A stretch of DNA of 64,000 nucleotides, taken from assembly GCF_003933245.1 (NCBI RefSeq), contig NZ_QUSX01000001.1:682001-746000 (forward strand). Direction: 5' to 3'. Positions 9,392 through 17,698 of this stretch are shown in pieces. The notes beneath the pieces are model-generated. The model was not told the origin of the DNA. It saw only the letters and a list, made by a program, of their open reading frames with translations, and did no database searches. The stretch is from Maribacter algicola. GTDB taxonomy: Bacteria > Bacteroidota > Bacteroidia > Flavobacteriales > Flavobacteriaceae. The translations under genes and the position numbers were made by a program. Within the stretch, counting starts at the first letter, position 1. Every line of letters begins with the position of its first letter.

Positions 9392-10119
9392 GGAAATTTA
9401 AAAACTGGTTTTTTGTTGGCATTGCCCTTTGGGCTTTAGGAAGCAATGCCCAAAAGAATTCATCGTATCCCAAATTACCCAAATCTGGAATGGAAATACA
9501 GGATTTGATTCCCGAAGGCTGGCAGGTGTTATCCGAAGCTAAGGGAGACCTCAACGGCGATGGGCACGAAGACATAGCCTTTGCCATACAAAGCCCCGTA
9601 AAAGAGACAATTCAATATACCGATGATTTTGAAAGTGATACCATAGTTACAAGTCCCAGAATATTGGGCATCTACTTTGGCAAACGCAATGGAAAGTTCA
9701 AAAAAGTATTGCAATCAAACACCTTTATCATCAATAGAAATACCCCCACCATGGATGAGCCATTTAAAGGGCTTGAAATCTTACCGGACGGCGAATTTCA
9801 GATACTGTTCTATATATGGCAGTGCAGGGAATGTACCTCTTGGTCCACACACGTCTATAGTTTCAGATACCGGAAAAAAGCCTTTGAATTGGTGGCCTAT
9901 TATGAAAATAAGGCCCAACGCGTATCAGCTGAGGATATAGCTTATGATATCGATTTTGAAAACAAAACAATGCATATCAGTACTAGCACAGTCAATGATG
10001 AAACAGATGAACAGGTACTGGAGACACAACCAACCATTAAATTTGAACTTAAAAAATTAAAGACCTTAAAATCATTGGTAAAACCCTTTGAATGGGAATT
10101 TCTTCGATTGCGCATTTAA
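9379..10119 (+). CDS. Exported protein with FG-GAP/VCBS-like loop
   Basis: 246 aa. Signal peptide with a hydrophobic core at residues 11-20 and probable cleavage after SNA (residue 24). Residues 57-70 (DLNGDGHEDIAFAI) are a classical FG-GAP/VCBS-type calcium loop. A CxxC pair (Cys149, Cys152) follows in WQCRECTSW. The start overlaps the previous gene by 13 bp. It is the last gene of the exported-protein series; the next gene is on the opposite strand. Function unknown. Confidence 0.7.
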   Translation: MEQIRKFKNWFFVGIALWALGSNAQKNSSYPKLPKSGMEIQDLIPEGWQVLSEAKGDLNGDGHEDIAFAIQSPVKETIQYTDDFESDTIVTSPRILGIYFGKRNGKFKKVLQSNTFIINRNTPTMDEPFKGLEILPDGEFQILFYIWQCRECTSWSTHVYSFRYRKKAFELVAYYENKAQRVSAEDIAYDIDFENKTMHISTSTVNDETDEQVLETQPTIKFELKKLKTLKSLVKPFEWEFLRLRI

Positions 10120-10210
10120 GACCATTTCCCAATTAAAATCAGCCCAAAACAGTTGTTTTGATGATAGAATACGGGGAATTTAACTCTTTGGCGGTGCCAA
10201 TAAATCCAAA

Positions 10211-10621
10211 CTATTTCGGCATTTTATCCATTTCCATGTGCAGCATGCTCCAACGGTGCCCGTCCCTATCGATAAACCCCATGGCGTACATCCAACCATC
10301 TACTTCGGCGGGTTCGGCGAATATCCTTCCCCCTGCCTCTTTTACGCGTATCCTCATTTCATCTACCTCCGTTCTGGATTGTGCATCTATATTGATCAAC
10401 ACCTCAGAACCCTTAGTTGTATCTGAAATAACCGTCTGGGCGAAATGCTGAAAGGCATTTTCTGGAAAAAGCATTAAAACAAAGTCGTTTTCACCAATCA
10501 AAAAACTTCCTATATGATCGGCATGGGCATGCATGGGATTCTCCCTAAACCCAATTTGTTTAAAAAAAGTCTTGGAAACTTCAATATCCTTAACCGGTAA
10601 ATTTAGCCATATTGATTTCAT
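10211..10621 (-). CDS. VOC-superfamily (glyoxalase/bleomycin-resistance-like) protein
   Basis: 136 aa, the usual size for a single-gene VOC protein. Two beta-alpha-beta-beta-beta modules are visible: an N-terminal WLNLPVKDIEVSKTFF strand-helix and a C-terminal YAMGFIDRDGHRWSML strand pair, which typify PhnB/YdhR-type glyoxalase-like proteins. Substrate cannot be told from sequence. It is monocistronic and faces the lipoprotein operon convergently. Confidence 0.85.
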   Translation of the reverse strand: MKSIWLNLPVKDIEVSKTFFKQIGFRENPMHAHADHIGSFLIGENDFVLMLFPENAFQHFAQTVISDTTKGSEVLINIDAQSRTEVDEMRIRVKEAGGRIFAEPAEVDGWMYAMGFIDRDGHRWSMLHMEMDKMPK

Positions 10622-10850
10622 ATTATTTAAAGTTAGGTGGTCATATCAAATATAAACAACATAAGGAAATGCAGGGGGCCATGGAGAAACAAGAATAGTT
10701 CCGACAAACATGATTACCCAAATTCTTAGAATTGACCATCAATATTCGCAAACAATTGGTCAAATAAATTGTGGAAGGCGCAAAAAATTTACCTATAAAC
10801 TTCATTAATCACTTTTCTATCGATTTTTACATTTTTTTAACAAGCACATT

Positions 10851-10881
10851 TTGTAAGCAGTATTTTCTTGATATAATTTCG
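10851..10881 (+). promoter_or_regulatory. Candidate Bacteroidota promoter
   Basis: TTG at 10851-10853, a 20-bp spacer, then TAATTTCG at 10874-10881 approximates the Bacteroidota sigma-ABfr promoter (TTG ... TAnnTTTG) with one mismatch. It sits 8 bp before the ATG at 10890, leaving a very short leader. The assignment rests on motif resemblance only. Confidence 0.35.
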
Positions 10882-10889
10882 CCTCCCAA

Positions 10890-11309
10890 ATGAAACAAAG
10901 TTTTTTTAAATATTCCTTGCCTTTTATGCTCACCTTGTTGTGCGGGCTTTGCTTTGTTCATTCCAATTTAAAGTTAGAGGATTCCATAAAACTGGATTCT
11001 AAGGAAACCTTTTCCCAATTCAAAGATGTAGACCAGCAAGCCCAGGTTGCCATCAACACATTATCCAGTGACAAAAAACTTGCGATCGAGGTTGCAGAAA
11101 CCGAAGAGCAAGAGGAAGAGGTAAGACATTCAGATTCATCCAAAGAAAACAACAAACAGTTAGCGAACATCACCTATTCCTTTTTGCTACTGTCCCATAT
11201 CCTGTGGTCCTTTCTCTACAGATCAAAAAAATCCAATGCCTTATCGAGTGCATTGGAAGCAACACTTCCATTTAGAAGATACATCAGGTATCAGGTATTT
11301 AGGCTATAG
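10890..11309 (+). CDS. Small exported or membrane hypothetical protein
   Basis: 139 aa. An N-terminal hydrophobic segment (FKYSLPFMLTLLCGLCFVHS) and a second one near residue 92-108 (ITYSFLLLSHILWSFLY) flank an acidic, Glu-rich middle (EVAETEEQEEEV). It ends in a basic tail (RRYIRYQVFRL). This suggests a two-pass membrane protein with an acidic loop. It lies 134 bp upstream of the RND efflux operon and may share its regulation, but no family was recognised. Confidence 0.55.
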   Translation: MKQSFFKYSLPFMLTLLCGLCFVHSNLKLEDSIKLDSKETFSQFKDVDQQAQVAINTLSSDKKLAIEVAETEEQEEEVRHSDSSKENNKQLANITYSFLLLSHILWSFLYRSKKSNALSSALEATLPFRRYIRYQVFRL

Positions 11310-11443
11310 AATTTTTACCGTCAATAATTATAGGTATTGACATTCTTCAAAAAATCCATTCAACGGGGTTCCTAAAATAGGTTTATCCAATTGTTGGTTG
11401 ACATCAAAATTCTAAGTTTAAATTATTTTCTAAATAAAAAATT

Positions 11444-12526
11444 ATGAGGAGAATTCCCATGATTATAGGTCTTCTGGTTGTTTTAGGCCTATCTAGCTGT
11501 AACTCCAAAAAAGAAACCCACGAGGACCACACCAAATTTTTGGTTACCAGTCCCATAAAAAAAGACACTTCCATTACCAAAGATTATGTAGCGCAAATTC
11601 ACTCCATTCGACATATTGAATTGAGAGCCCTTGAAAAAGGGTACTTAAAGGAAATTCATGTAGATGAAGGCCAGTTCGTAAAAAAAGGACAAAAGATGTT
11701 CAACATCATGCCCAATGTTTATCAAGCCGATTTACAAAAGGCAGAGGCCGAAGCCAAAATTGCCGAAATAGAGCTAAATAACACCCAATTACTGGCCGAT
11801 GGCAATGTGGTCTCCGCCAATGAGCTTGCCATGGCCAAAGCGACTTTGGAAAAAGCAAAAGCAGAGGTAGCATTGGCCCAGACACATCTTGGATTTACAG
11901 ATGTTCGCGCACCTTTTGATGGTATCATGGACCACCTTCACGTTCGGGAAGGTAGTTTACTTGATGAAGGGGAGCTATTGACCACCCTATCCGATAATTC
12001 CGAGATGTGGGTATACTTTAACGTACCGGAAGCCGAATACCTTGACTATATCATGAGCAAGGATAAAGGCGATAAAAAATCCGTAGGCCTTTTGTTGGCT
12101 AACAACAAACAGTTCAATCAAAAGGGTATCGTGCAGACCATTGAAGCCGAATTTAACAATGAAACAGGAAATATCGCCTTTAGGGCCACTTTTCCCAATC
12201 CTGATAGAATTCTTAGACATGGTGAGACCGGAAGCATTCTCATGACCATCCCTTTTAAAGATGCTATCATTATTCCCCAAAAGGCCACTTTTGAGATCCT
12301 GGACAAAAAATATGTTTTTGTAATCGACGAAGATAACGTGGTACATCAGACTGAAATTACCGTTGCAGCAGAACTTCCACACTTATTTGTTGTTAGTAAA
12401 GGCGTAAGTCCAAAAGATAAAATTTTACTGGATGGCATACGAATGGTCAAGAACAAGGAAAAAATCAATACCGAGTTTGCGGAGCCGAACGAGGTGATTT
12501 CCAAGTTGGCTGTTTATGCCGAATAA
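11444..12526 (+). CDS. RND efflux periplasmic adaptor (membrane fusion) lipoprotein
   Basis: 360 aa, normal for AcrA/MexA-type adaptors. Lipoprotein signal with Cys19 (GLSSC). A split lipoyl domain is visible around residues 60-85 (EKGYLKEIHVDEGQFVKKGQKM) and 148-170 (VRAPFDGIMDHLHVREGSLL). An alpha-helical hairpin lies between them, and a beta-barrel plus membrane-proximal domain follows. It connects the inner-membrane pump to the outer-membrane factor, both encoded directly downstream (gap 21 bp, then overlapping). Substrate range is not deducible. First gene of the efflux operon. Confidence 0.93.
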   Translation: MRRIPMIIGLLVVLGLSSCNSKKETHEDHTKFLVTSPIKKDTSITKDYVAQIHSIRHIELRALEKGYLKEIHVDEGQFVKKGQKMFNIMPNVYQADLQKAEAEAKIAEIELNNTQLLADGNVVSANELAMAKATLEKAKAEVALAQTHLGFTDVRAPFDGIMDHLHVREGSLLDEGELLTTLSDNSEMWVYFNVPEAEYLDYIMSKDKGDKKSVGLLLANNKQFNQKGIVQTIEAEFNNETGNIAFRATFPNPDRILRHGETGSILMTIPFKDAIIIPQKATFEILDKKYVFVIDEDNVVHQTEITVAAELPHLFVVSKGVSPKDKILLDGIRMVKNKEKINTEFAEPNEVISKLAVYAE

Positions 12527-12547
12527 TCAGAATTAATATAAATTATT

Positions 12548-15500
12548 ATGTTCAGTAAATTTATCAAGAGACCGGTCTTGGCTATTGTCATATCGGTAAT
12601 AATCGTATTTGTAGGCTTGCTTTCCATAAAGCAATTGCCTATTTCACAGTTCCCAGAAATTGCCCCTACCACGGTAAATATTTTCATTGCCTATCCAGGT
12701 TCCAGTGCGGACGTTCTGGTAAAGTCCACACTAATCCCCTTGGAAACGGCCATAAATGGGGTACAGGGTATGCGGTATATCGCTTCCGATGCTACCAGTG
12801 CCGGTGAGGCGACCATACGGATTATCTTTGAACCGGGCACAGATCCCGATCAAGCTGTTGTGCGGGTAAAGACCCGTGTGGACCAAGTGATGCCTAACCT
12901 GCCCGACCTCGTGCAAAGGGAAGGGGTTATCATAACTCCAATACAGCCCAGTATGCTTATGTACGTTAACCTTTACAGTGATAACGTGGATGACCATGAG
13001 CTCTTCCTCTACAACTACGCATATACCAAGATGATTCCAGAGATACAAAGAATTGACGGTATTGCGAGTGCGCAAATATTGGGTAGCCGTAAATACGCGA
13101 TGCGTGTTTGGTTAAAGCCGGACCGTATGCGGGCATACAATGTTTCTGCCGAGGAAATCCTCACCGCAATGGAGGAACAAAGTATTTTGGCCAGACCGGG
13201 TAGGATCGGACAGAGCTCGGGTAAGACCTCGCAATCCTTGGAGTATGTGTTGATGTATCAAGACCGATATAACGAACCCCAACAATACGAGGAAATTATC
13301 ATCAAGGCCAACGAAGAGGGAGAAATCTTGAAACTTGGTGATTTGGCCGATGTAGAGCTGGGAAGTGAATTTTTCGATATTTATTCCAATCTAGATGGTA
13401 AACCATCGGCATCCATAGTTTTGAAACAGACTTTTGGAAGTAATGCCAGTGATGTTATCGATGCCGTAAAGGACAAACTTACCGAACTGGAGAAGGACCT
13501 CCCTTCCGGCCTAGATTATAAAATCAGTTACGACGTATCCAGTTTCTTGAATGCTTCCATAGAACAGGTACTGCATACACTAAGGGATGCCTTTATCCTG
13601 GTGGCCATTGTGGTATTCCTATTCCTGGGCGATTGGCGTTCCACCTTAATACCCATTATTGCGGTTCCCGTATCCCTCATAGGTGCGTTTTTCGTAATGC
13701 AGCTATTTGGTCTGTCCATAAACCTGATAACCTTATTTGCCTTGGTTTTGGCCATTGGTATTGTGGTGGATGACGCCATTGTGGTCGTGGAGGCCGTCCA
13801 TGCCAAAATGGAAGAAAAACATGTTGGCCCATTCGAGGCCGTTAAGGTGGTCGTCAATGAAATTGGGGGCGCTATCATCGCTATTACCTTGGTAATGGTT
13901 TCCGTATTTATCCCCATTGCCTTTATGACCGGACCAGTAGGCGTATTCTATCGCCAGTTTTCCATTACCATGGCAGGATCTATCGTCATTTCCGCAGTAG
14001 TGGCCCTTACATTGACACCCGTTCTTTGCGCCATGATCTTAAAAAACAACCATGGAAAGGAAAGAAAGAAATCCCCGCTGGACAAATTTATAGATTGGTT
14101 CAACCGTGGATTCGAAAAATTGACCGGTAAATATGGGAAGGTATTGGACCGTATCGTAGCCAGAAGGGTATTGACCTTTGGTATCCTTATTGCATTTTGT
14201 GTAGGTATATTTTTCACGAACAAAACCTTGCCCTCCGGATTTATACCCAATGAAGATCAAGGTATGATCTATGCGATTATCCAAACACCTCCAGGATCAA
14301 CATTGGAACGTACCAATGATGTTGCCAGAAAATTGCAACAGATATGTGAGGAAACAGAGGGTGTGGAGTCGGTTTCATCCCTAGCAGGTTATGAGATTAT
14401 GACAGAGGGCCGTGGTTCCAATGCGGGTACCTGTTTGATCAACTTAAAACCATGGTCGGAACGGCACCATTCCGTTCATGAAATCATGGAGGAACTGGAA
14501 GAGGAAACCAAGGATTTGGGAGCGGTAATCGAATACTTTGAACCACCTGCCGTTCCCGGATTTGGATCTTCCGGGGGGTTTTCCCTTCGTCTTTTGGATA
14601 AAACGGACGGAACCGATTACCATGAGTTTGAACGTATCAACAATGACTTCATGGAAGCCCTATCGGAAAGGAAGGAGATTATCGGACTTTTCACTTTCTA
14701 CTCTGCCAACTATCCGCAATATGAATTGAAGATCAACAACAAAATTGCTATGCAGAAGGGAGTGAGTATAGACAAGGCCATGGAAAACCTGAACATTTTG
14801 ATCGGGAGTACCTATGAGCAAGGTTTTATTCGTTTTGGAAGGTTCTTCAAGGTATACACCCAAGCCGCTCCCGAGTACAGAGCGTTGCCATCCGATCTGG
14901 AAAAATTGTTCGTAAAGAACGAGGAAGGCGAAATGGTACCCTACTCTGCGTTTATGACGATGGAAAAACGTTTGGGACCCAATGAAATTACCCGGTACAA
15001 CCTTTACAATTCGGCATCCATCAGAGGACTTCCTGCAAAAGGATTTACAAGTGGCGATGCCATTGAAGCGATCAAGGAGGTAGCGGAAAAAACGCTTCCA
15101 CGCGGATATGATGTAGATTGGGAGGGTCTATCCTATGATGAATCAAGAAGAGGAAATGAATCGCTTTATGTATTCATAGTAGTTTTAATTTTCGTCTATT
15201 TTGTTCTCGCTGCCCAATACGAGAGTTTCCTTTTACCTTTTGCAATTTTACTCTCACTGCCCGTAGGTATTTTTGGGTCCTTTGTAATGCTCAAGGCGAT
15301 GGGACTTGCCAATGACGTCTATGCCCAAATAGGACTTATCATGTTGGTAGGTCTACTTGGAAAAAACGCGGTGCTGATCGTGGAGTTCGCCGTTCAGAAA
15401 AGGCGGCAGGGGAGTACTATTTTGGCCTCCGCCATTGAAGGGGCCAAAGTTCGGTTTAGACCCATTCTTATGACTTCCTTCGCCTTCATCGCCGGACTTA

Positions 15501-15790
15501 TACCTTTGGTCATCGCACACGGAGCGGGCGCTATAGGTAACAGGACCATTGGAGGTTCTGCCATGGGCGGAATGCTGATGGGAACCCTCTTCGGTGTACT
15601 GATCATTCCTGGTCTTTACTATATTTTCGCCAAAATGGCGGATGGCCGAAGTCTCATTAAAGGTGAATCCAGCGAACCTGTTTCTGAGGAGTTCATGAGA
15701 ATTTCTGAAGAAGAAAGCAGGACCAAAACGGCCCTAAGGGAAATGAAAAAACTCTTGAAAAAACTAACAAAAAGAAACGACGATGAATAA
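12548..15790 (+). CDS. RND multidrug efflux pump, HAE1 (AcrB-like) family
   Basis: 1080 aa, full length for an HAE1 pump. N-terminal TM1 (FIKRPVLAIVISVIIVFVGLL), a large periplasmic porter domain, then the TM2-6 block. The proton-relay aspartates are present as Asp408-Asp409 in the TM4 motif VVDDAIVVVE. A second porter half and TM8-12 (GLLGKNAVLIVEFAVQKR) follow. It uses the proton gradient to expel hydrophobic compounds as a homotrimer. The C-terminus extends into a charged cytoplasmic tail (about residues 1040-1080). The stop overlaps the outer-membrane factor start by 8 bp. Confidence 0.96.
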   Translation: MFSKFIKRPVLAIVISVIIVFVGLLSIKQLPISQFPEIAPTTVNIFIAYPGSSADVLVKSTLIPLETAINGVQGMRYIASDATSAGEATIRIIFEPGTDPDQAVVRVKTRVDQVMPNLPDLVQREGVIITPIQPSMLMYVNLYSDNVDDHELFLYNYAYTKMIPEIQRIDGIASAQILGSRKYAMRVWLKPDRMRAYNVSAEEILTAMEEQSILARPGRIGQSSGKTSQSLEYVLMYQDRYNEPQQYEEIIIKANEEGEILKLGDLADVELGSEFFDIYSNLDGKPSASIVLKQTFGSNASDVIDAVKDKLTELEKDLPSGLDYKISYDVSSFLNASIEQVLHTLRDAFILVAIVVFLFLGDWRSTLIPIIAVPVSLIGAFFVMQLFGLSINLITLFALVLAIGIVVDDAIVVVEAVHAKMEEKHVGPFEAVKVVVNEIGGAIIAITLVMVSVFIPIAFMTGPVGVFYRQFSITMAGSIVISAVVALTLTPVLCAMILKNNHGKERKKSPLDKFIDWFNRGFEKLTGKYGKVLDRIVARRVLTFGILIAFCVGIFFTNKTLPSGFIPNEDQGMIYAIIQTPPGSTLERTNDVARKLQQICEETEGVESVSSLAGYEIMTEGRGSNAGTCLINLKPWSERHHSVHEIMEELEEETKDLGAVIEYFEPPAVPGFGSSGGFSLRLLDKTDGTDYHEFERINNDFMEALSERKEIIGLFTFYSANYPQYELKINNKIAMQKGVSIDKAMENLNILIGSTYEQGFIRFGRFFKVYTQAAPEYRALPSDLEKLFVKNEEGEMVPYSAFMTMEKRLGPNEITRYNLYNSASIRGLPAKGFTSGDAIEAIKEVAEKTLPRGYDVDWEGLSYDESRRGNESLYVFIVVLIFVYFVLAAQYESFLLPFAILLSLPVGIFGSFVMLKAMGLANDVYAQIGLIMLVGLLGKNAVLIVEFAVQKRRQGSTILASAIEGAKVRFRPILMTSFAFIAGLIPLVIAHGAGAIGNRTIGGSAMGGMLMGTLFGVLIIPGLYYIFAKMADGRSLIKGESSEPVSEEFMRISEEESRTKTALREMKKLLKKLTKRNDDE

Positions 15791-17234
15791 CTGCAGAATA
15801 CCTAAAATCAAAAGCTCTAGTTCGCTTTTCGTCTGTATAGTATTATTGGGCCTTTTACATTCCTGTGTTCCCAGCAGATCATTAAAGCAGGAGGACAAAA
15901 GCCTTCCAAAAACCTATCGCTCTTTGTCCAATGACACCTTGAACACCGCAAAAACAAAGTGGCGGGAATTCTTTTCCGATCCCTACCTTGTATCGTTGAT
16001 CGATACTGCCTTGGTAAACAACCAAGAGCTGAATATTATGCTGCAACAGATCGATGTTGCACAAAATGAAGTGAAGGCAAGAAAGGGGGAATACCTACCT
16101 TTTGTTGATGTCAAAGCAGGTGCTGAAGTCGAAAAAGTGGGGGAATACACCCGAAACGGTGCGGTTGAAAAAAACCTGAACATTCGGGAGGATGAGAAAT
16201 TTCCAGAGCCTTTGACAAATTATTCCACCGGGATTTTCGCTTCTTGGGAACTGGATGTTTGGAAAAAGTTACGAAACTCAAAAAAGGCAGCGGTCATGGA
16301 GTATTTGGCTACCGTAGAGGGCAAAAACTTTATGGTCACAAGTCTCATTGCAGAGATAGCCGATTCCTATTACGAGCTGATCGCTTTGGACAATCAATTG
16401 GCCATTATTGAGCAAAACCTTGAAATACAAGGAAATGCCTTAAGGATGGTACGTCTTCAAAAGCAGGCGGCAAGGGCAACCGAACTTGCGGTACGTAGGT
16501 TTGAGGCCGAAGTCCTAAAGAACCAAAGCCATAAATTTGAGGTGCAGCAGCAGATCGTAGAGACGGAGAACAAACTGAATTTTCTTATCGGTAGGTCACC
16601 CCAACGAATCGAAAGAAATTCCGAGGGATTCATAGAAAGTCCGATCGACCCGATTAATGCCGGTATACCTGCACAATTGCTTCAGAACAGGCCCGATATC
16701 CGCAAGGCGGAATTTGAGTTGGAGGCTGCCAAACTGGACATTAAGGTGGCGAGAGCCAATTTTTATCCTTCGATTGGGATAAAAGCCGGGGTGGGACTTC
16801 AGGCATTTAAACCCAAATACCTGACAGAAACCCCGCAGTCCCTTTTATATTCGGCGGTGGGCGATTTGGTTGCCCCCTTGATAAACCGAAATGCCATCAA
16901 GGCCGAATACAATACGGCGAATGCCAGACAGGTACAGGCGGTCTATGAATATGAAAAATCGATTCTTCAAGGCTACATTGAGGTTGCGAATCAATTATCC
17001 AACATTGAAAACCTCAAAAAAACCTATGATTTAAAGGCCCAGCAGGTAGAGGCCTTAACGGAATCCATAAACCTTTCAACCCAATTGTTCCAATCGGCAA
17101 GAATTGAATACATAGAGGTTTTGTTTACCCAAAGGGAGGCGCTTGAATCCAAAATGGAACTGGTGGAAACCAAAAGGGACCAGTTGGTGGCACGTGTAGA
17201 TATCTACAAGGCCCTAGGTGGTGGATGGAATTAG
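15783..17234 (+). CDS. RND efflux outer-membrane factor (TolC/OprM, NodT family) lipoprotein
   Basis: 483 aa. Lipobox LLHSC with Cys28, as in OprM-type lipoproteins. Two structurally repeated halves contain long helices, including LLQNRPDIRKAEFELEAAKLDIKVARANFYPSIGI, the conserved outer-membrane-efflux segment. It forms the trimeric exit duct for the pump encoded upstream and overlaps that gene by 8 bp. Two intrinsic terminators follow, so this is the end of the operon. Confidence 0.94.
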   Translation: MNNCRIPKIKSSSSLFVCIVLLGLLHSCVPSRSLKQEDKSLPKTYRSLSNDTLNTAKTKWREFFSDPYLVSLIDTALVNNQELNIMLQQIDVAQNEVKARKGEYLPFVDVKAGAEVEKVGEYTRNGAVEKNLNIREDEKFPEPLTNYSTGIFASWELDVWKKLRNSKKAAVMEYLATVEGKNFMVTSLIAEIADSYYELIALDNQLAIIEQNLEIQGNALRMVRLQKQAARATELAVRRFEAEVLKNQSHKFEVQQQIVETENKLNFLIGRSPQRIERNSEGFIESPIDPINAGIPAQLLQNRPDIRKAEFELEAAKLDIKVARANFYPSIGIKAGVGLQAFKPKYLTETPQSLLYSAVGDLVAPLINRNAIKAEYNTANARQVQAVYEYEKSILQGYIEVANQLSNIENLKKTYDLKAQQVEALTESINLSTQLFQSARIEYIEVLFTQREALESKMELVETKRDQLVARVDIYKALGGGWN

Positions 17235-17253
17235 CTGTCACCCCGAAACCATT

Positions 17254-17283
17254 AAAAAAGCCTCCGAATATCGGAGGCTTTTT
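17254..17283 (+). terminator. Intrinsic terminator after the RND operon
   Basis: Perfect 8-bp stem GCCTCCGA/TCGGAGGC (17260-17267 and 17271-17278) with an ATA loop, an A-run before it and a T-run after it. The symmetry could make it work in both directions. It lies 20 bp after the outer-membrane-factor stop. Confidence 0.9.
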
Positions 17284-17340
17284 CATTCAATCCCTCCATT
17301 TGCAGTCTTTACTTGCCCCATTCAAGTTAAACAACATATT

Positions 17341-17369
17341 AAAGAGCCTGTTGCCGCTGGCTCTTTTTT
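17341..17369 (+). terminator. Second intrinsic terminator
   Basis: Stem AAAGAGCC/GGCTCTTT (17341-17348 and 17359-17366) with a 10-nt loop and a following T-run. It backs up the first terminator about 60 bp upstream. Confidence 0.75.
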
Positions 17370-17698
17370 ATTGATTTTTTGATTTTCGCTCAAAAGCAAT
17401 CCTTTACAAGAACGAGGTACGTTACCCCTACTTTATGATTAGTTTAATTTAAAATGAGGTATGTGACCATCCATCCACACTTTTTGGTGTCCCAAAGAAG
17501 GAAAAATGGTTTTTACCGATTATTTCCCTCTGGTGTTCGAAGAGTTTGCCTAGAATGCGTCTGTTGTACCTACTTTAGTGGCATACTTAAACAAACACCA
17601 AATCCAATACATTATGAAAAAGTGTTTCATCCTTCTTGCCATTTATACTTTGTTACTTCTTTTTTACTAGAAGCGTTTCATTCCTATTTGTACTTTCT
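17370..17698. other. Non-coding stretch with an 18-codon signal-peptide-like reading frame
   Basis: No convincing gene between the efflux operon terminators and the end of dnaE. The only coding-like item is ATG at 17614 to TAG at 17668-17670, encoding MKKCFILLAIYTLLLLFY. It looks like a signal peptide cut off by a stop and may be a decayed exported-protein start. A longer plus-strand frame at 17454-17723 runs into the dnaE 3' end and has atypical composition, so it is not called. Confidence 0.4.
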
